Origin: Girardia tigrina
Taxonomy: Eukaryota > Platyhelminthes > Tricladida > Dugesiidae
Assembly (NCBI GenBank): GCA_001938485.1
Contig: MQRK01246750.1
Span: 40,185 to 104,184, forward strand
DNA: 64,000 nucleotides
Direction of reading: 5' to 3'
Each line of letters starts with the position of its first letter. Positions within the stretch are counted from its first letter, which is position 1. Positions 34,484 to 47,795 of the stretch are shown piece after piece. Under the pieces are notes generated by a model, which was given only the letters and a program-made list of their open reading frames with translations, was not told the DNA's origin and did not search any database. Both the position numbers and the translations under genes were made by a program.

Positions 34484-34885
34484 TAAGATCCACAATAGGC
34501 CTTTTATTGGGACGTCAGCCTTTTGCTTCCACACACGATTTTTGCAATACAGTGAGAAACGACAAGTCATTGGTAGCAGGACGTTTGTCCGTTTACTATT
34601 AAAGATAGACAACCTTTGTAGTAAAAGCAATGGACATATATCAAAAATTTAAAAGCATGACATTATATATATGAGCCCCTTAGAAACACATCTGGTATAC
34701 CGCCTTACAGATCTGACTTAGAGAGGAATCTTCAGATGCTCGTTTTGCGGATGTGTGAAGTCTACTTACACAGCCAAGGAGATGCAGAATAATCGTACTG
34801 CTACCAATGACTTGTCCTTTCTCACTGGATTGCAAAATCGTGTGTGGAAGCAAAAGGCTGACATCCCAATAGGAGGCCTATTGTA
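34484..34885. repeat. Inverted pair of zinc-finger LINE tail fragments
   Basis: 34500-34580 (minus sense) and 34795-34885 (plus sense) are inverted copies of the LINE tail end, sharing words such as TCCACACACGATT and GACAAGTCATTGGTAGCAG. The plus-sense copy is longer (from about 34665) and reads FRCSFCGCVKSTYTAKEMQN in one frame, matching the last finger of the LINE at 58.4-58.7 kb. The two flank about 80 bp that is repeated at 35457-35545. Confidence 0.85.
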
Positions 34886-35545
34886 AATTAATAATAACAT
34901 AATTTACATATATGACATATTATATACAGGTTATAATGAATTACACTTATCACAAACAAACAATAACGAAACTACATGACAGACACAATTCCAAATCAAC
35001 ATGCAACATTCCAACACAAAACATCAATTATTCAAAATACTCCTCACAAGGGGAATGATGTTTTTATTTTTAATTATTTAAGATTGTTCAAGATGTAAAT
35101 TAAAAATAAAATTTGTAATTTTTAATTCCGATTTCAATAAATTATATATGCATATTTACCTTAAAAAAGTAATTACTGTTAAAAATTAAAAAGGACAAAA
35201 AACTCTTTAAAATTATTTTAGTTAATTTGAAAGAAAAATTATGTATTTGATAAAGAAAAAAAGAACTGTAAAACAAAGGAAATTGTAAATTGTTATGATT
35301 ATATCAATTGCTTTAATATGATAATGTAAAAAATTAAAATTTTGATAACTAATAAAGATATCGATTTATCATTTGGATAATTAAATTAAAGTGTTGATGA
35401 TAACAGTGGATAATAAACAACATCAAACCGATACATATACGATCATATTTACCAAGGACATTTGTCCGTTTACTATTAAAGATAGACTGCCTTTGGAGTA
35501 AAAGCAATGGACATAAATCAAAAATTTAAAAGCATGACATTTCAA
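34584..35545. repeat. Direct repeat of about 80 bp, 0.87 kb apart
   Basis: 34584-34662 and 35457-35545 share TTTGTCCGTTTACTATTAAA, GTAAAAGCAATGGACATA and AAATTTAAAAGCATGACAT with few differences. The span between contains the plus-sense LINE tail copy and AT-rich DNA. This could be a target duplication by a larger insertion, or a local duplication. Confidence 0.8.
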
Positions 35546-35825
35546 GCTGTTAAAGAAGACGATAAATAATTTTGGATTAATCGTTATGGATTAAATATGA
35601 ATACAGGCTCGGAATTGTTGAATATTTGTATAAAAGAATTAGAACAACGACGTTTCCTACGCAAGAACTCAGCTTGCTAACGACACCAAGAGCAACAAAT
35701 GGGGCGCCGCATTTTTATGGGCGCCGATGGTGGCAGTCAACCCCTTCAGCAAAAGTAATTTTAAAGAGTTTTCAAAGATACTATTGGATAATAATGGATT
35801 ATATATATACCATAAAATTTTGTTT
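35546..35825. other. Spacer, unrecognised reading
   Basis: A less AT-rich stretch (about 35600-35760) contains GGGGCGCCGC and ATGGGCGCCGATGG but no recognised domain or RNA. Confidence 0.45.
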
Positions 35826-35968
35826 AAATTTTCAACTATCATTTTTGTTTTAAATAAATGAAGTTTATGCACTTTTATTCTTAAAATAATACATATAAAT
35901 TCATTATTTAAAAATAAAAGTGCATAAATTTCATTTATTTAAAACAAAAATGAAAGTTGAAAAATTTA
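35826..35968. repeat. Hairpin, arms about 54 bp
   Basis: 35826-35879 and 35913-35968 are inverted copies with two or three differences (arm word AAGTTTATGCACTTTTATT) around a loop of about 33 bases. AT-rich; no family known. Confidence 0.85.
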
Positions 35969-37600
35969 ACAAAATTTTAATCGTTGTCTTTTATATCATT
36001 AAGGAAAAAAATTGCAAATAAAAATTCTTTTAATATAAAATATTTTCACTAAAATATCTTCTGCATTCTCTTTGATTATTTTTAATTTCCCTCTATAATT
36101 ATTAATTAACTCTTTCAATTTGAAAAGAAATATTTGATAAGATATCAATATTAACTTTTCACAATTTTATTCTTTTATTGAATTAATTAGTCTTTTTTTT
36201 ATAAATTTTAATTGTGTTCAAATTTTCTATTGATAAAAAAACGTAAAAATAAATTTCGATTATTTCGAGAATTTATTGTTGAAGAAAATATAAATATGTT
36301 TGGTCTTAAAAAAATTGTTTTATTCGGAAAATTTTTGCAAAAGTTCTTTGATAATTAAAGGAAAATAAGAAATATTTTTATTTGTCTATAATGAATTGGT
36401 AATTATTTTGGTTTTTTCTACATTAATTTCGATAATTATCTGAAATGTTAAATGTTAGTTTGATTAAATTAAATAAATGTTATTTTTTATTTAGTCCAAA
36501 ATTTATTTTAGAAATCAGTTTTTTACGGAAGATTTTATTGATTGTAATTTTAAAATATTTTATCTTTAAATAATTTTACAAACTTTTTCGAGACTTTCAT
36601 TACTTTCCTCTGTCTGACCTAAATTGCTTTATAATGAAAAGTAATTCTTTTGAATAAACTCATGAACAATGATATTAAATAACTCTTTTTGAAACTTTTT
36701 AATGTTCTTTTCCTAAAGATTTTAATGTCCATGTTTTCTATTTAAGATACCGTAGATCATATAAATTATTTTTATGTAATTTGACAATATATTTTATACA
36801 TTAATCATAATTCATAATAATATTTTTTATATTATTTTATAAATCATTATTTTACATCAATAATTAAGGTTACTTGTAAACATTTTCAGGATTCCTATAA
36901 ACATATAAAACATTTACAAAAAATACAGTTAACGTGATAATATTATATATTTCTATCAGAAAAAATAGTTGAATCTTTAGGGGGTTTTATAAGTTTGTAA
37001 AACATACAATTTTTCCTACTTCCTTTTGTGCTTATATTAGGTATAATTTCAATTTCAATAATATTTATTCCAGTTGTCTTAATAAATTAAAAGAATTCGC
37101 TGACTACATTAAAATTACATATATTGGACCGATAAATTTATTCAATTCAGAAAATATCAATAATTCTGCTACAAGATTTAATATTAAAATTTGGAATTGT
37201 TATTTATCAGTTTTCATCAAAAAGATGTTAACGATAACTATACTCTAAAACACCAATTATCAAATTGACATCGCAGAATAAAACACTTAAGTAAGAAGAA
37301 ATATGTAATCAATAATGAAAGAATTGAATATATTGTAAGATTATACGACGAATTTAAATCAAATGGAGAGATAAATGTTTATTTATTTGAATATACGAAA
37401 CATGCTAAAGAATAATTTCTCGTTTAATTAATACATTACGTTATTATTGACTTGTTTGTTCTTTATAAATAATTAATTATTTAAATCTTTTTCTTATTTT
37501 TATACCAAATGTCTGAGGACCATCTAAAAGACAAATTAATCCTTATTTTGAAAAGCCCACAACTGCCATTACCCAATAATAACCCCATAATTATTTTTTT
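35969..37600. other. AT-rich spacer
   Basis: Long low-complexity A/T stretch. No gene, repeat end or RNA recognised. Confidence 0.5.
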
Positions 37601-37604
37601 AACA

Positions 37605-37865
37605 CGTTGATCGCCAAAAGGATTTTCGTAAAATGTCCAAAAATTGTGTTCACGCTTTTAGGTTTAATTAAATAAAAGGGGTTGAGAATATAGTTATTTA
37701 ATTTGTTTTTAGGTATTTTAAGGTGATTTTTTGTGTTTTTTGATGTGCCAGGCGGTTATGTTTAATAGTAGTTTAGTACGGGTAGCATGGCTGACAGGTA
37801 GAATAAAAAGCTAGAATCAAGTATGTCATTTCGGCAACTGGGTGGCTGACTCGGTGGGCAACGTG
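37605..37865. mobile_element. piggyBac-type MITE, 261 bp
   Basis: CACGTTGATCGCC at the left and GGTGGGCAACGTG at the right are imperfect inverted ends flanked by TTAA on both sides (37601-37604 and 37866-37869), the target site of piggyBac elements. There is no coding capacity. A GGCGGTTATG and a GGTGGCTGACTC word inside the right half look like subterminal repeats. Confidence 0.8.
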
Positions 37866-37869
37866 TTAA

Positions 37870-40635
37870 AAATTAAACTCAAATTTTCGTTTTTCATAAC
37901 TTAATGAATTTTTAGTATTGTTTCGTAGGTATGTCAATAAAAATATCTCGTTGCTTTCAGATCTGAACTAACATTTTGAAGGAAGTCAACAATATCTCTA
38001 ACAGTCTTGTCTCTTGTATCATCTTGTTGATATGTCATGCTTTATCTATCTAAAAGTTCTATAACTCAAAATATTTGAGGACACATTTCCTTGCTACAAA
38101 CATTTTGCTTTTAAGTTTCCTTTTTCTTTCGTAGGTACAAAGATACTCATGAATCAAAGTAAAAGCTTAATAAATCTTAGTTTTGTTTTCCCATCAAAAT
38201 AATACTGCAAAATGAAAATTACATAAAGTTGTAAATTATCGTATTCAACTTGTTCTGAATTCAAACTCAAACTATTATATTATCATTATTAATATTTATA
38301 TCCTCTCGTATTTACTGAAGATAAATTCAAATCGACTATGTAATGAAATTTTTTATCGCTTCGATTGTCGTAATTAGTCTGCATTTATATATATATATAT
38401 ATATATATGCATTGATATATGTAGATAAATATAAAAAGAATGCAAACTAAGAAAATGGTGGTTAAAAGTTTAATAAGAATTGTGCTAATCAAAAAAATCT
38501 AAATTTGTCTAATACATTGGAAAGAACTTGGTATTGGTTTCCTATTAGAAAATATATACTCCTGAAATATTTTATGTTAAGACTGGATGAGAATAAAGAA
38601 CTTTTAGTTCTCAAAGAAACTTTCTATTGTCTGTAAATACTTTTTAAATCCTTAGAAGTGTAAAAAAAAATAAAGTTCTAAATTAATAATATATGTTATC
38701 TTTTCATTTTTATGTGAGTTTTAAATTCTCCGAAAACATTTTTTCCATACAAAATTGATAGATGAAAAACGATTTGAATAATTAAAGAAATATATAATAT
38801 TTGGATAATTCTTAACAAAATTATTTGTGTATCAATACATTTTCAAATTACTTTAGAAAGAATATTTACTTCAATAAGTAATAGATTATGTCAGTTTGCA
38901 AGACGGACAACAAAATACGAAGGATACAATTCCTTATTAAAAGTAACGAAATAGGAACTTCAACAATGTCTTTCTACTTTATTCTACGGATTAATACATT
39001 TATTTTATAATAATAATAATAATAATATATCACATAGAAATTGATGATGTGTCAATTTGTAAATTTATTAATAATTTATGTCTCGATTTTATGTTTTTAT
39101 CACTGAGACTGAAAAGAATATATTTATAGAACTGACAACTTTGTCTGACGAAATGGTTCAAGATCCGTTCAAGACAAAACTGAAATATGAACCAGACGAA
39201 TTACGTTTGGAAACACAAAAAACATTCTGCCGACAAAACTGACAGTATCCCGGTTCCATGTTAAAAGTTACAATTCATTGTCTTTATTTTAATAAAAAAA
39301 TATAGATAATAAATATATTACTTTGCTAGGTAGAAAGAAGTGATTAAAGACAAAATATAATCGACATATTTAAAAGTTTGACTAAAAAAAATTATTTTTT
39401 TTCTTATTATTTTTATTTTTTCGGAAAATATGACAAAGTTACATTGAGTATATAATACAAGTACCATTCGAATTTATATAGACACTGATGTTTTTATAAT
39501 AATGCATAGAAATAAATAATTGTATAGAAGAACTTTGCGTCAGTATTTAAGAAGAAAAAAGAGAATATTATAATCAAAAGTCAAATTTATCATTGACAAA
39601 TACAAAATATATATAATCTCACTGATAGGGAATGTGCATCATACAGATCAAGAGGATGTTCAGGGATTCCTTTGCATTTATAGTTATTAGATTTTATTAT
39701 TATTATTTCCTTTTCCAGAGAGTGTCAGAAAGCATTTAAAAATCCAAACAGACATCGTATCTTCTTTAGATTCCAAAAAAAGTATTATAAAAGTAAAGCT
39801 TATTAACATCAAAATTTAAAAAACCAACATTTAGTTCGTGAAAATTGATTTTTGTAGGAAAGTCCCTCAAAAAAAGAAGAAATAAATTAATTCTTACATT
39901 TAGCAATGTTATAAAAGCACTTAGAAATGCATTGAAATACAACAGAATCTTCCAATTTAGTAATGATTTATTGAAAGAGAAAGTTTATTAATATGAAAAT
40001 TTGTAATATTTCTGTTTTTTTTAAATAATTTATTAATTTCAGAATTTGCGAGATTTATATTCGATGGGAAATATCGGAGCAGTAAGGAGACAAATCGTGA
40101 ATTAATAACTTTTTGAACTGAAATTTTATTGAAAAAAATATGTTTTTAAGAATTAATATTTTAATTTTATGGTAGAGTATTACTTTACGGATTTATAAAA
40201 TGGTTTGAAAGACGAAAATTTGTTTCCTCTTCGTTTACATGTTTGCCGATAAGTATGTATCCTTTCTTTTCATCGTTCATTTTCAGTGTTTTTTACTTTC
40301 ACTGGTCCTCTACTATAATGTATTTAGATTTTTAAAATAAAATTTATGCCACTTTATTTATATTTTATTTTTTTTAATTTTAAGTATGATGAAGGCTTAA
40401 TAGACTTGGAGATCAATCGTCCATTTTTGTCGATTAAAAAGAAAAGCACCTTTATCTCTACAAAGTTCAAGTACTCAATTCCATTCGTCTACAAAGTTCT
40501 GTTTCAATTGAGAAATAAGGTTTTCGTGCAAGAGAATAAAAAACAAGGCTATTCAAGAATTTTTAACACTTGATAAGACTCTAGAAATATATAAGAAGAT
40601 AATCCATCGTTTGTGAACTCAAAAACTATTGATGT
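37870..40635. other. AT-rich spacer with a few exon-like scraps
   Basis: (TA)n at about 38384-38408 and (AAT)n at about 39009-39027. A minus-strand reading at 37935-38045 (TVRDIVDFLQNVSSDL) and a plus reading at 39130-39240 (EMVQDPFKTKLKYEPDELRL) look coding-like but are short and unrecognised. TTCCTTTTCCAG at about 39707-39718 resembles a splice acceptor. No gene model can be supported. Confidence 0.4.
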
Positions 40636-41600
40636 TTGAACAGACAATAGCTAATTGATCAAGCAAAATAAAACCACCTCAAAAATGCCAGATATTGAAG
40701 AAGTTTTTTGAGTGACTCACGTTGAAAACGTGTTTTGTTTGGACGAAAAGATTTCCTTCATGGAAATTGCATAGAACTTTGAAAATTACCGACACCTTTG
40801 GTCATCAGGTCTAAAAAAGCAGAAGAAAAATTGTTGCAACAAAGAAGCTGCTTCCAAAGATTTATTTGGTGTAGAGAGGAGTCTTGGCAAACGATCAATG
40901 GATTTTTATCCATAAAAGCAAAAAGAAATTAAAACTTACATAAGATTTGATTAAAAACGGAGCCAAAAGCAGTCTGGCTTTCTTGGACAAGAAAATCAAA
41001 GATCACTCTAGGAAGAAATTTGAAATCCAAGTACCCTGATCTATCATCACTCGATTGCTCTTTTGTGATGTTTTCGATCAACATTTTTATCGACAGGAAA
41101 TCAACAATTCAGTGAATTTTCGTCCGAAATTGTTAATTTGTTACTTCCAGCATATGTTTGAGTCGGTCAAGTAGCAAAATTAAAACCATTATCCCGCAGG
41201 TTTCAAACACCTCGAAAATTTGTTGTAAAGGTTTATTAGTTTATTTAACCAAAATTTTTTATGTGAAAAACAAAGTTGTTCCATTAAAAATATATTTAAT
41301 GACATTATTTTTTTACGGATCCACCATCCTCTTTCAGGTCAATGATTTATAATTTAATTCACCTGTATATAAATTAAAAACTAGTTATTGTGTAATCGAT
41401 TGCATAAAATCATGTTAATCAAAAATTCTCAATAAGCTGGTTGAGACTGCCGATTGAACATTGATTTTAAGGCAACGTGACCTAATTAACAATGCTTCAC
41501 ACGGCACTCTTTATAAATCGACACTTTCTCTGTATCGATTGTTTCAAAACTATGTACAACTTCATTTATATAATACGTCCTTATCGGCCACCCTGTAGCT
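40636..41600 (+). pseudogene. Possible maT/Tc1-mariner relic
   Basis: Scattered plus-strand readings (VWTKRFPSWKLHR, then ATKKLLPKIYLV, then GVLANDQWIFIHKSKKKLKL) have the spacing of the maT-type block around the first catalytic Asp and the following GVxxDGxxPLVF segment. Downstream, TCGGCCACCCTGTA (about 41585-41598) looks like a CAGGGTG-type terminal repeat used by such elements. No matching left end was found, and identity is weak. Confidence 0.3.
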
Positions 41601-42309
41601 TAATTTATTCTCTAATTATATTATAACGAAAGAATCCCCTTCATATAATTCATAACAAATCGCCCCTAAAATGCTTACTTATAATGGTGCAAAACTAAAA
41701 TTTGATCTATTAAATGTCTTTTCATGTTGAAACCATTTCATATTTATCAGTTGCGTTGATATCATTTTCAAAATTTGAATTAGGATTCATAATTGTCAAT
41801 TTTTTTTGTATTGGCACAAAATAATAATTTTTATTGCAAACAAATTTCCAATTTTCTTTTAATAATTGATTCGCCGACATTTATCTTAACAATCAAATTC
41901 TGATTAAATTTATAAAAACTGAAACTTAAAAATAATACCTAAATCGATTAAAATTTATTCTAAAATAATAAAAATTTTAAAAACAAGCAATTCTTTGCAA
42001 AATATTTTAAATCTTTTCTTATTGAAAATTGATTCAATTTATTTTAAAATAATATTAATTTTAAAATTTAGGAAAACATTTTATTCTACCATATTAAAAA
42101 TTAATTATAGCTTAAATGTATTATTTCCAGGAATTATATATTTTAAAATATATTCTATTTTTATTATATTATTAATTTCGAAATCAAAATGTAATTTAAA
42201 AATTTTTTTTAAAAAGATTTTAAAATTATGTTTAAAAATTTTAATTATTTCTAAATTATGAAAATTTATTAGCGAACAGAAAATTAACTAATTCCTCATA
42301 ATATAATGA
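41601..42309. other. AT-rich spacer
   Basis: An 88-codon plus frame at 41995-42261 is low-complexity I/L/F/K/N sequence typical of chance frames in A/T-rich DNA. Confidence 0.5.
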
Positions 42310-42311
42310 TA

Positions 42312-42939
42312 GTCCAGAAAAAAACCGCGTTTTTTCACTAAACATAAAATTTAGAAATAAAGAAATAGACTATATTTAAATGAAATATTAACAATGTTAG
42401 GTTATGCATCATATTCTTCATAGGGTACCCTTTTGTCAAGCTGGGACGTCAAGTCGTTACAAAGTATGTCCGTCATAACATCTTTACAAGCTACTCTTTT
42501 ACATCGTTCTTTCTCCCACTCCCTATATTGCGAATGAAGTTGTTTCTAATGTCATCTGTAAATTTTGTCACCACTTCTTTAACTCTGTGGAGACTGATTT
42601 TATCTCCACCTCATACTGTTTCAGTTATTTTCAGTTACTTTTTTATTATTGTGACATAATATTTCTTTAACTACGTACATATCTTTTCTTGTTACCTCCA
42701 TAATTAATTTTGAAGTAGTAAACAATTTTTGAATATAGACATTTAATTTTATCGATTTATCGGCATGAAATTCAATGTAAATTTTGATTGAAAAAATAAT
42801 AGATGCTAGTCTACGGAAATCTTATAATCCATAAACATAATGTCATGTTTATTATTAAACTAACACTAGTCTTCAAATGAGCTTAAATATCTATGTCTAA
42901 TTGCTATTTTCTTTAAAAAAACGCGGTTCTTTTCCGGAC
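42312..42939. mobile_element. MITE with TA duplication, 628 bp
   Basis: Left end GTCCAGAAAAAAACCGCGTT and right end AACGCGG...TTTTCCGGAC are inverted matches over about 27 bases, with TA on both sides (42310-42311 and 42940-42941), as for Tc1/mariner/pogo elements. The interior is less AT-rich than the surroundings and on the minus strand reads QYREWEKERCKRVACKDVMT in a broken frame, possibly a remnant of an autonomous parent's coding region. Confidence 0.85.
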
Positions 42940-42941
42940 TA

Positions 42942-45296
42942 CATATATTAATGAAATATCTCTTATTTGATTCTTTGATCCTTCTTAGCAGATGAATCAA
43001 ACTGTTAATCCTCGACCAAAGTAAACTTTTAAGGTGTATTACTTAAACTATTCTTAACCAACAGTTCTTTTTGTGTTATTGCCATACAATAAATGCTTCT
43101 ATTTTTTGTTAATAGGAATATTTTTATAATTAAAGAAAAATAAATAAATAATGTTTAATAAACATATCACAGAAATTTATGCTTTATACTTTAATAAAAA
43201 TAATAATTCACGCATTATCTTCTCATATAAATTTCAAATAAAACGTAGAAATATAATTCTATATTATTTTACTAATACAGTAATAAAATGTCAATTAAAA
43301 TATTCCATTTTTCTTTTTTAAAAAATTCATTGATATTTAAAATTAATTAATTTTTGTCTACTTATTAATTATCTTTTATAAATAATAAATAATACAATAT
43401 GGTTAAATTACACATATTAATTCGTTTTGCAGTAATTTTTCTTTTTATTTTTTTTCTATTTTTTTGTACATTTTTTCAAATATTTAAATAGAACGTTCGA
43501 TCATCAGTAAATTAATTGAAGAGTGTTATTTTAGTTTCCTTCAGGATAAAAGAAAGAACTGAAAATGTCATAATAATGGATGACAAAATAGAGTTTGTAT
43601 TTCTGCAAAAGAAGCAACGAAAATTATAATCTTATCAAAAATTTTCTTTTCGGTTTGAATAATTATGTTTACTTTTTGATTTCGAAAGTATATTCAACAA
43701 AATTCTTCCCATATGGCTGGAACTGTGGTGGAATCTCATTTATCAATGCATACTCAATTGGTGAAACGTCACATTCATTTGCGAGACATCGCATTCCTTC
43801 TGAAAAGGAATTTAGGAAAAAGTCGTAATAAATTCGGAAGTTATATTCCTGGGCAAAGAAAACATTGTAACTGAGATAAAAATTCTCAGAATTTCAAAAT
43901 ATTTTGCACTTATGTTAACATTTATTTTGAGAGTTACATTTGAAACATTTTGTATAAATACTTTGGATCCTAAATTAAAGTCGAAACTGCATTTTTAACA
44001 CAGAATTATCCTAGGACCAAAGATCGAAGACTAAGATTGTTTCACGCTATATTGAAAAAATAAATAAAAATAATCTGCTTTGTCTATTTTCTATTTAAAA
44101 TATGTAATATTGCTGCATGTAAATGTATTATATTTTCAACTGGACAATTTCCATTTGGAATATTGGCACGGGCTATTTTTTCCCGCAATTCAGACTTTGA
44201 GCACCATTGTTCTAAACCTTTATTGGTAGTTCCGTAAATGGTTTGACTACAGAATCATTAACTGTACTATATAAGTAACTTTGTTTACCCGAAATGTATA
44301 TTATATTTATTCATTATGGGAAGCGTCGAAGTTTTAATTTTGGATTTCTATTGACTTTTTATTTGTTTAAAGCTACAAAGACTGGCAGAAAAGCAGTACA
44401 ATCTTCTTGCAGAAATCTTTTTTTTACGAAATGTAAGAAATAAGTATTAAAAAGACAAATTAATATTAATTTAATTAAATTATACTTAAATTTTACTAAT
44501 TGTTCATTTTTATGATCTTCGTTATTTTGCTATAATTTGTTATTTTTGAATTAATAATAAAATCAATATTTTTATAAAAAAATAAAGTATAATAAACAGT
44601 AAAACAGAAAAATAATCTTTTTTTAATTCCATTAAACTATATTAAAAAAAATAAATAAATTTTAAATCTCAAAATTTATTAATGAAATGAGTAAAAAGTA
44701 TTTGAAAAAATATTATCCATGAAAAAATTTCTTAAATTTTATTTTATTAAATTATTAGTATTTTAATTTAAATATTTATTTATTATTTCAGTTATTTATT
44801 TTGCAATTACGTTAATTAATTTTTTATTTGTAACTAGTAAACGAAAACAAAATATAACAATTTTTGTAAATATGTTTTACAAAAATTTAATTTATGAGTT
44901 TATAAATTAATTAACTGCCATTATTTACCAAAATTTTAGTAACAAACATTTACATCAATATTTTTAATTATATTAATACATATAAATAACAAATTTAATA
45001 TAAGATTAATATTAAAATTAAAATAATAATTTGGGTTTAAAAAGGAAGTTTAAAAACAAATCATTTATTTATTTTCGTTTGAAATGTGATTTCATGATTA
45101 TTTTTTACAGATTATACGAAAACGATACTTTTTGTTTTCTTAAAAGATTTTTATTTAATTTATTTATAATTTTATAAAATATTACAATATTTGCTTATAC
45201 CGAAAAACAAAGACTGAAGCATTATCCAGGCAATATATATTCTCGACTTGATTTTGTTTCCATACCCTTTTGTTGAATAATATTGATTAACCTTGA
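42942..45296. other. AT-rich spacer
   Basis: No recognised gene. A 77-codon plus frame at 43595-43828 and a mixed-composition patch at about 44140-44290 have no family resemblance. Confidence 0.5.
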
Positions 45297-45300
45297 TTAA

Positions 45301-45690
45301 CCCTTCTGAGCCTAAACTTTTTGGGACGGTCGGGGTAATTGCGATACCCCAATAATTATTTATTTGTTTAATTATTATTGATTATTTATTTTTCCAGTAT
45401 ATACTTGAGTATTGCAAAAATAACAGGATGAACTTTCAGCTGCAACCCATAATTTTATACCATACTTACCAGGCTTATATCTCATATACACAGAGAAGTG
45501 ACATTGTTCCTTATAAGTTGTTAATCGTTCATCTACGGTTATACTTGCATTAGGAGGATAATTTGACATACAACTTTCACAAACCGCTCGAAAATCGACT
45601 TGATCGCTTGGTCGTGCTGACTAGTTTGGTCAATTCTTTCCGATCTTGGAGAACGATCATTAAATAGAATTTTTCAGAAAATGAGTTTGA
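45301..45690 (-). pseudogene. piggyBac transposase fragment with one element end
   Basis: Minus-strand frame 45569-45375 reads SNYPPNASITVDERLTTYKE, then CHFSVYMRYKPGKYGIKLWV and QVYTGK, matching the piggyBac DDE domain around its first catalytic Asp (TVDERL; family form TIDEQL) and the KPxKYGIKxW block. Just upstream, in another frame, FNDRSPRSERI and IKSIFERF match the preceding RFDDRxTRxER segment, so at least one frameshift lies between. On the left, TTAA (45297-45300) followed by CCCTTCTGAGCC has the form of a piggyBac terminus, so the remnant probably reaches its 3' end there. The other end was not found. Confidence 0.75.
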
Positions 45691-45829
45691 ATTCCCCTCT
45701 ACTACTACAGTGTCGTGCTAAAACCTTGATGTATTCTTAATACCCCATAGTCACGAAAGTTATTTATAACTGATTTTATATTTACGCTGCTTTACTATTC
45801 CTGATTTGTATTTTAATTAATCGGTTATA
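45691..45829. other. Spacer
   Basis: No recognised feature; may still be decayed piggyBac interior. Confidence 0.4.
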
Positions 45830-46045
45830 GTATGGGATTATTAATGATTCACAATACAACCTCTCATATTATGAGTCATAATGTGAATCAAAATTTGTTT
45901 GAAGAAAGGAAGACTTATTCTTCAGAGTCTTATTTCTATTTCTAGTCTCATTCTATCTATGCAAAAACCGCAATGATACAAAACCTTTCTTAATTGACTG
46001 GTATGGGAATGCTCACTAATCCATGTTTTGAGATGACTTGTTTAT
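45830..46045 (-). repeat. LINE 3' UTR-like fragment
   Basis: Resembles 57363-57550, the sequence following the zinc-finger tail of the LINE copy at 57.5-58.1 kb: CTCATAATGTGAATCAAAA, ACTTATCTT-like and AATGCTCACTAATxCxxGTT with TTTTGAGATGAC in the same order. Interpreted as a 5'-truncated copy that kept only the 3' untranslated end. Confidence 0.6.
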
Positions 46046-47795
46046 TTCAACATTGAACGAGTTGAGACATGCAAATTTATATACAAGATTAACTATCATT
46101 ATACATTCAGTTCTTGACTTTGCTGTAAGGAAGTTTTCATGTTATTGACACTATCCTAAAATTATCAATATTTTTAAAAATTGTTTTTTTGAAATTTCTA
46201 AAGCCTTCAGGAAATTGTTATTTATGATTTTAGAACTCTTCTTTTTATCCTTTTTTCTTATTCTTTCAGCTTGGATTCTGTCCAACACTAATCTGATATT
46301 GGATAATATTTATTATAGCACATAATATACCTCAATTAACATTCGCAAATAGAAGAATAACAAAAATGAATATTGTTAAAAAGGTTTTTAAACAAAATTA
46401 AATTGAAGTTTAATAATTTATATCCTTGTTATCTAATATTTATACTCAATGTATATAAGAATTATTCATGAAAAACTCGTCCAGTGTCTATAGTGAATTT
46501 TATTAGTTTTTATGTCGAGATTATATTACAGCATGGTGTGACGTGAGAGACAAAAAAGATTAGCTTCAGAAATTGGCAAATCAAGGAGAAATTAAATTCC
46601 ATCTTAAAAATAATGATCATTTCCATTGCAACATAAAAATAATTTTATTATTTGATTTATTTTTTCTGAATGTCTTTTAAGCGTACTCTTAGGGGTAGTA
46701 GTACCAGGGACTGGAAACTGCTTTAATGTAAATTTTATATTATCCCTTATTTTTCTTTTGTTATGTATTTGATATCGGTTGAAGTATTTATGAAATTTGT
46801 TAAAATATATTTATTTGAAAAAATTGGCTTTTCGTTTTATTCACAAACTATACAGAGAGTAATATATTTATTTAAGTAAAGAGACATGTCCTCAATGGGG
46901 TACTGTGAGTTTGAAAGGATTTATTAAGAATGATGGTCATTTTTATTTCCCTAACCCCTTCAAGTATAATTAATTGTCATGTTTCATAACAAATTTCAAC
47001 AAATTAAAAGTTTTTCTCTAACAAATTAATGTTTAAAATATAATAATAAGAGTATTAAAATATGTTTTAATCTGTTTCAATTAAATGTGGATTTTTGATG
47101 TTTGACTTTTTCGAAGAGGAAAACGTATTTCTTGTTTTCTTTTCAATTTTAATTAGTCTAAGTCTACGATTAATTATTTCAGCCTCAATTATCTTTCGAG
47201 GAAAAAAATGTTAACGATATTTCCATTTTGGTATCGAAATAACTTTTCAGTAAATATTGTCGCAAAATAAAATGTTTTTAGATTTTTCTTTCTTCCGACA
47301 AAATTTTTTGGGAATTTTCAATTTATTTTTTATTATTTAAACAGTATTAATTGATAATTATAAATATAATATCAAAAATTTTATTTGTTAATGTAGGAAT
47401 TTCAATCAATACAAGAAATTTAATTTTGTGTCTTCTTTGTCAAAAGAATTGATATTATCCTTATGTATTTTATTTGTAAGAAAGATTTTTCATTGTTTAA
47501 ATTGGAAATAGAAAATTTATAATAAATATAAATTAAATTTGATTAAATCATATTATTTTATTACATCCAGAAATTAATTTGAAGATTGTGTGACCTAGCT
47601 AACAGTGCATCTTAAGTCCCTTTCTCTCAATAATTTAACAAATTTTAACATATAACATTAAAATTATTATTTTTGATCTCATTTGAAATTTCTCACTTTT
47701 ATCAATGATAACGAACCTCAGACTCTCTAGGTATTTAAGACTGATATTTAAGATATTATAAAAACAGATCATGTTAAAATTAACATGAGTACCAA
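46046..47795. other. AT-rich spacer
   Basis: Nothing recognised. Confidence 0.5.

Noticed and set aside
33349-34602. Long open frames of 300-400 codons across the N run
   Set aside because: They are open only because N codons are read as X; the same holds for the frames over 55067-55356.
41995-42261. 88-codon frame of I/L/F/K/N residues
   Set aside because: Low-complexity translation of A/T-rich DNA; no domain.
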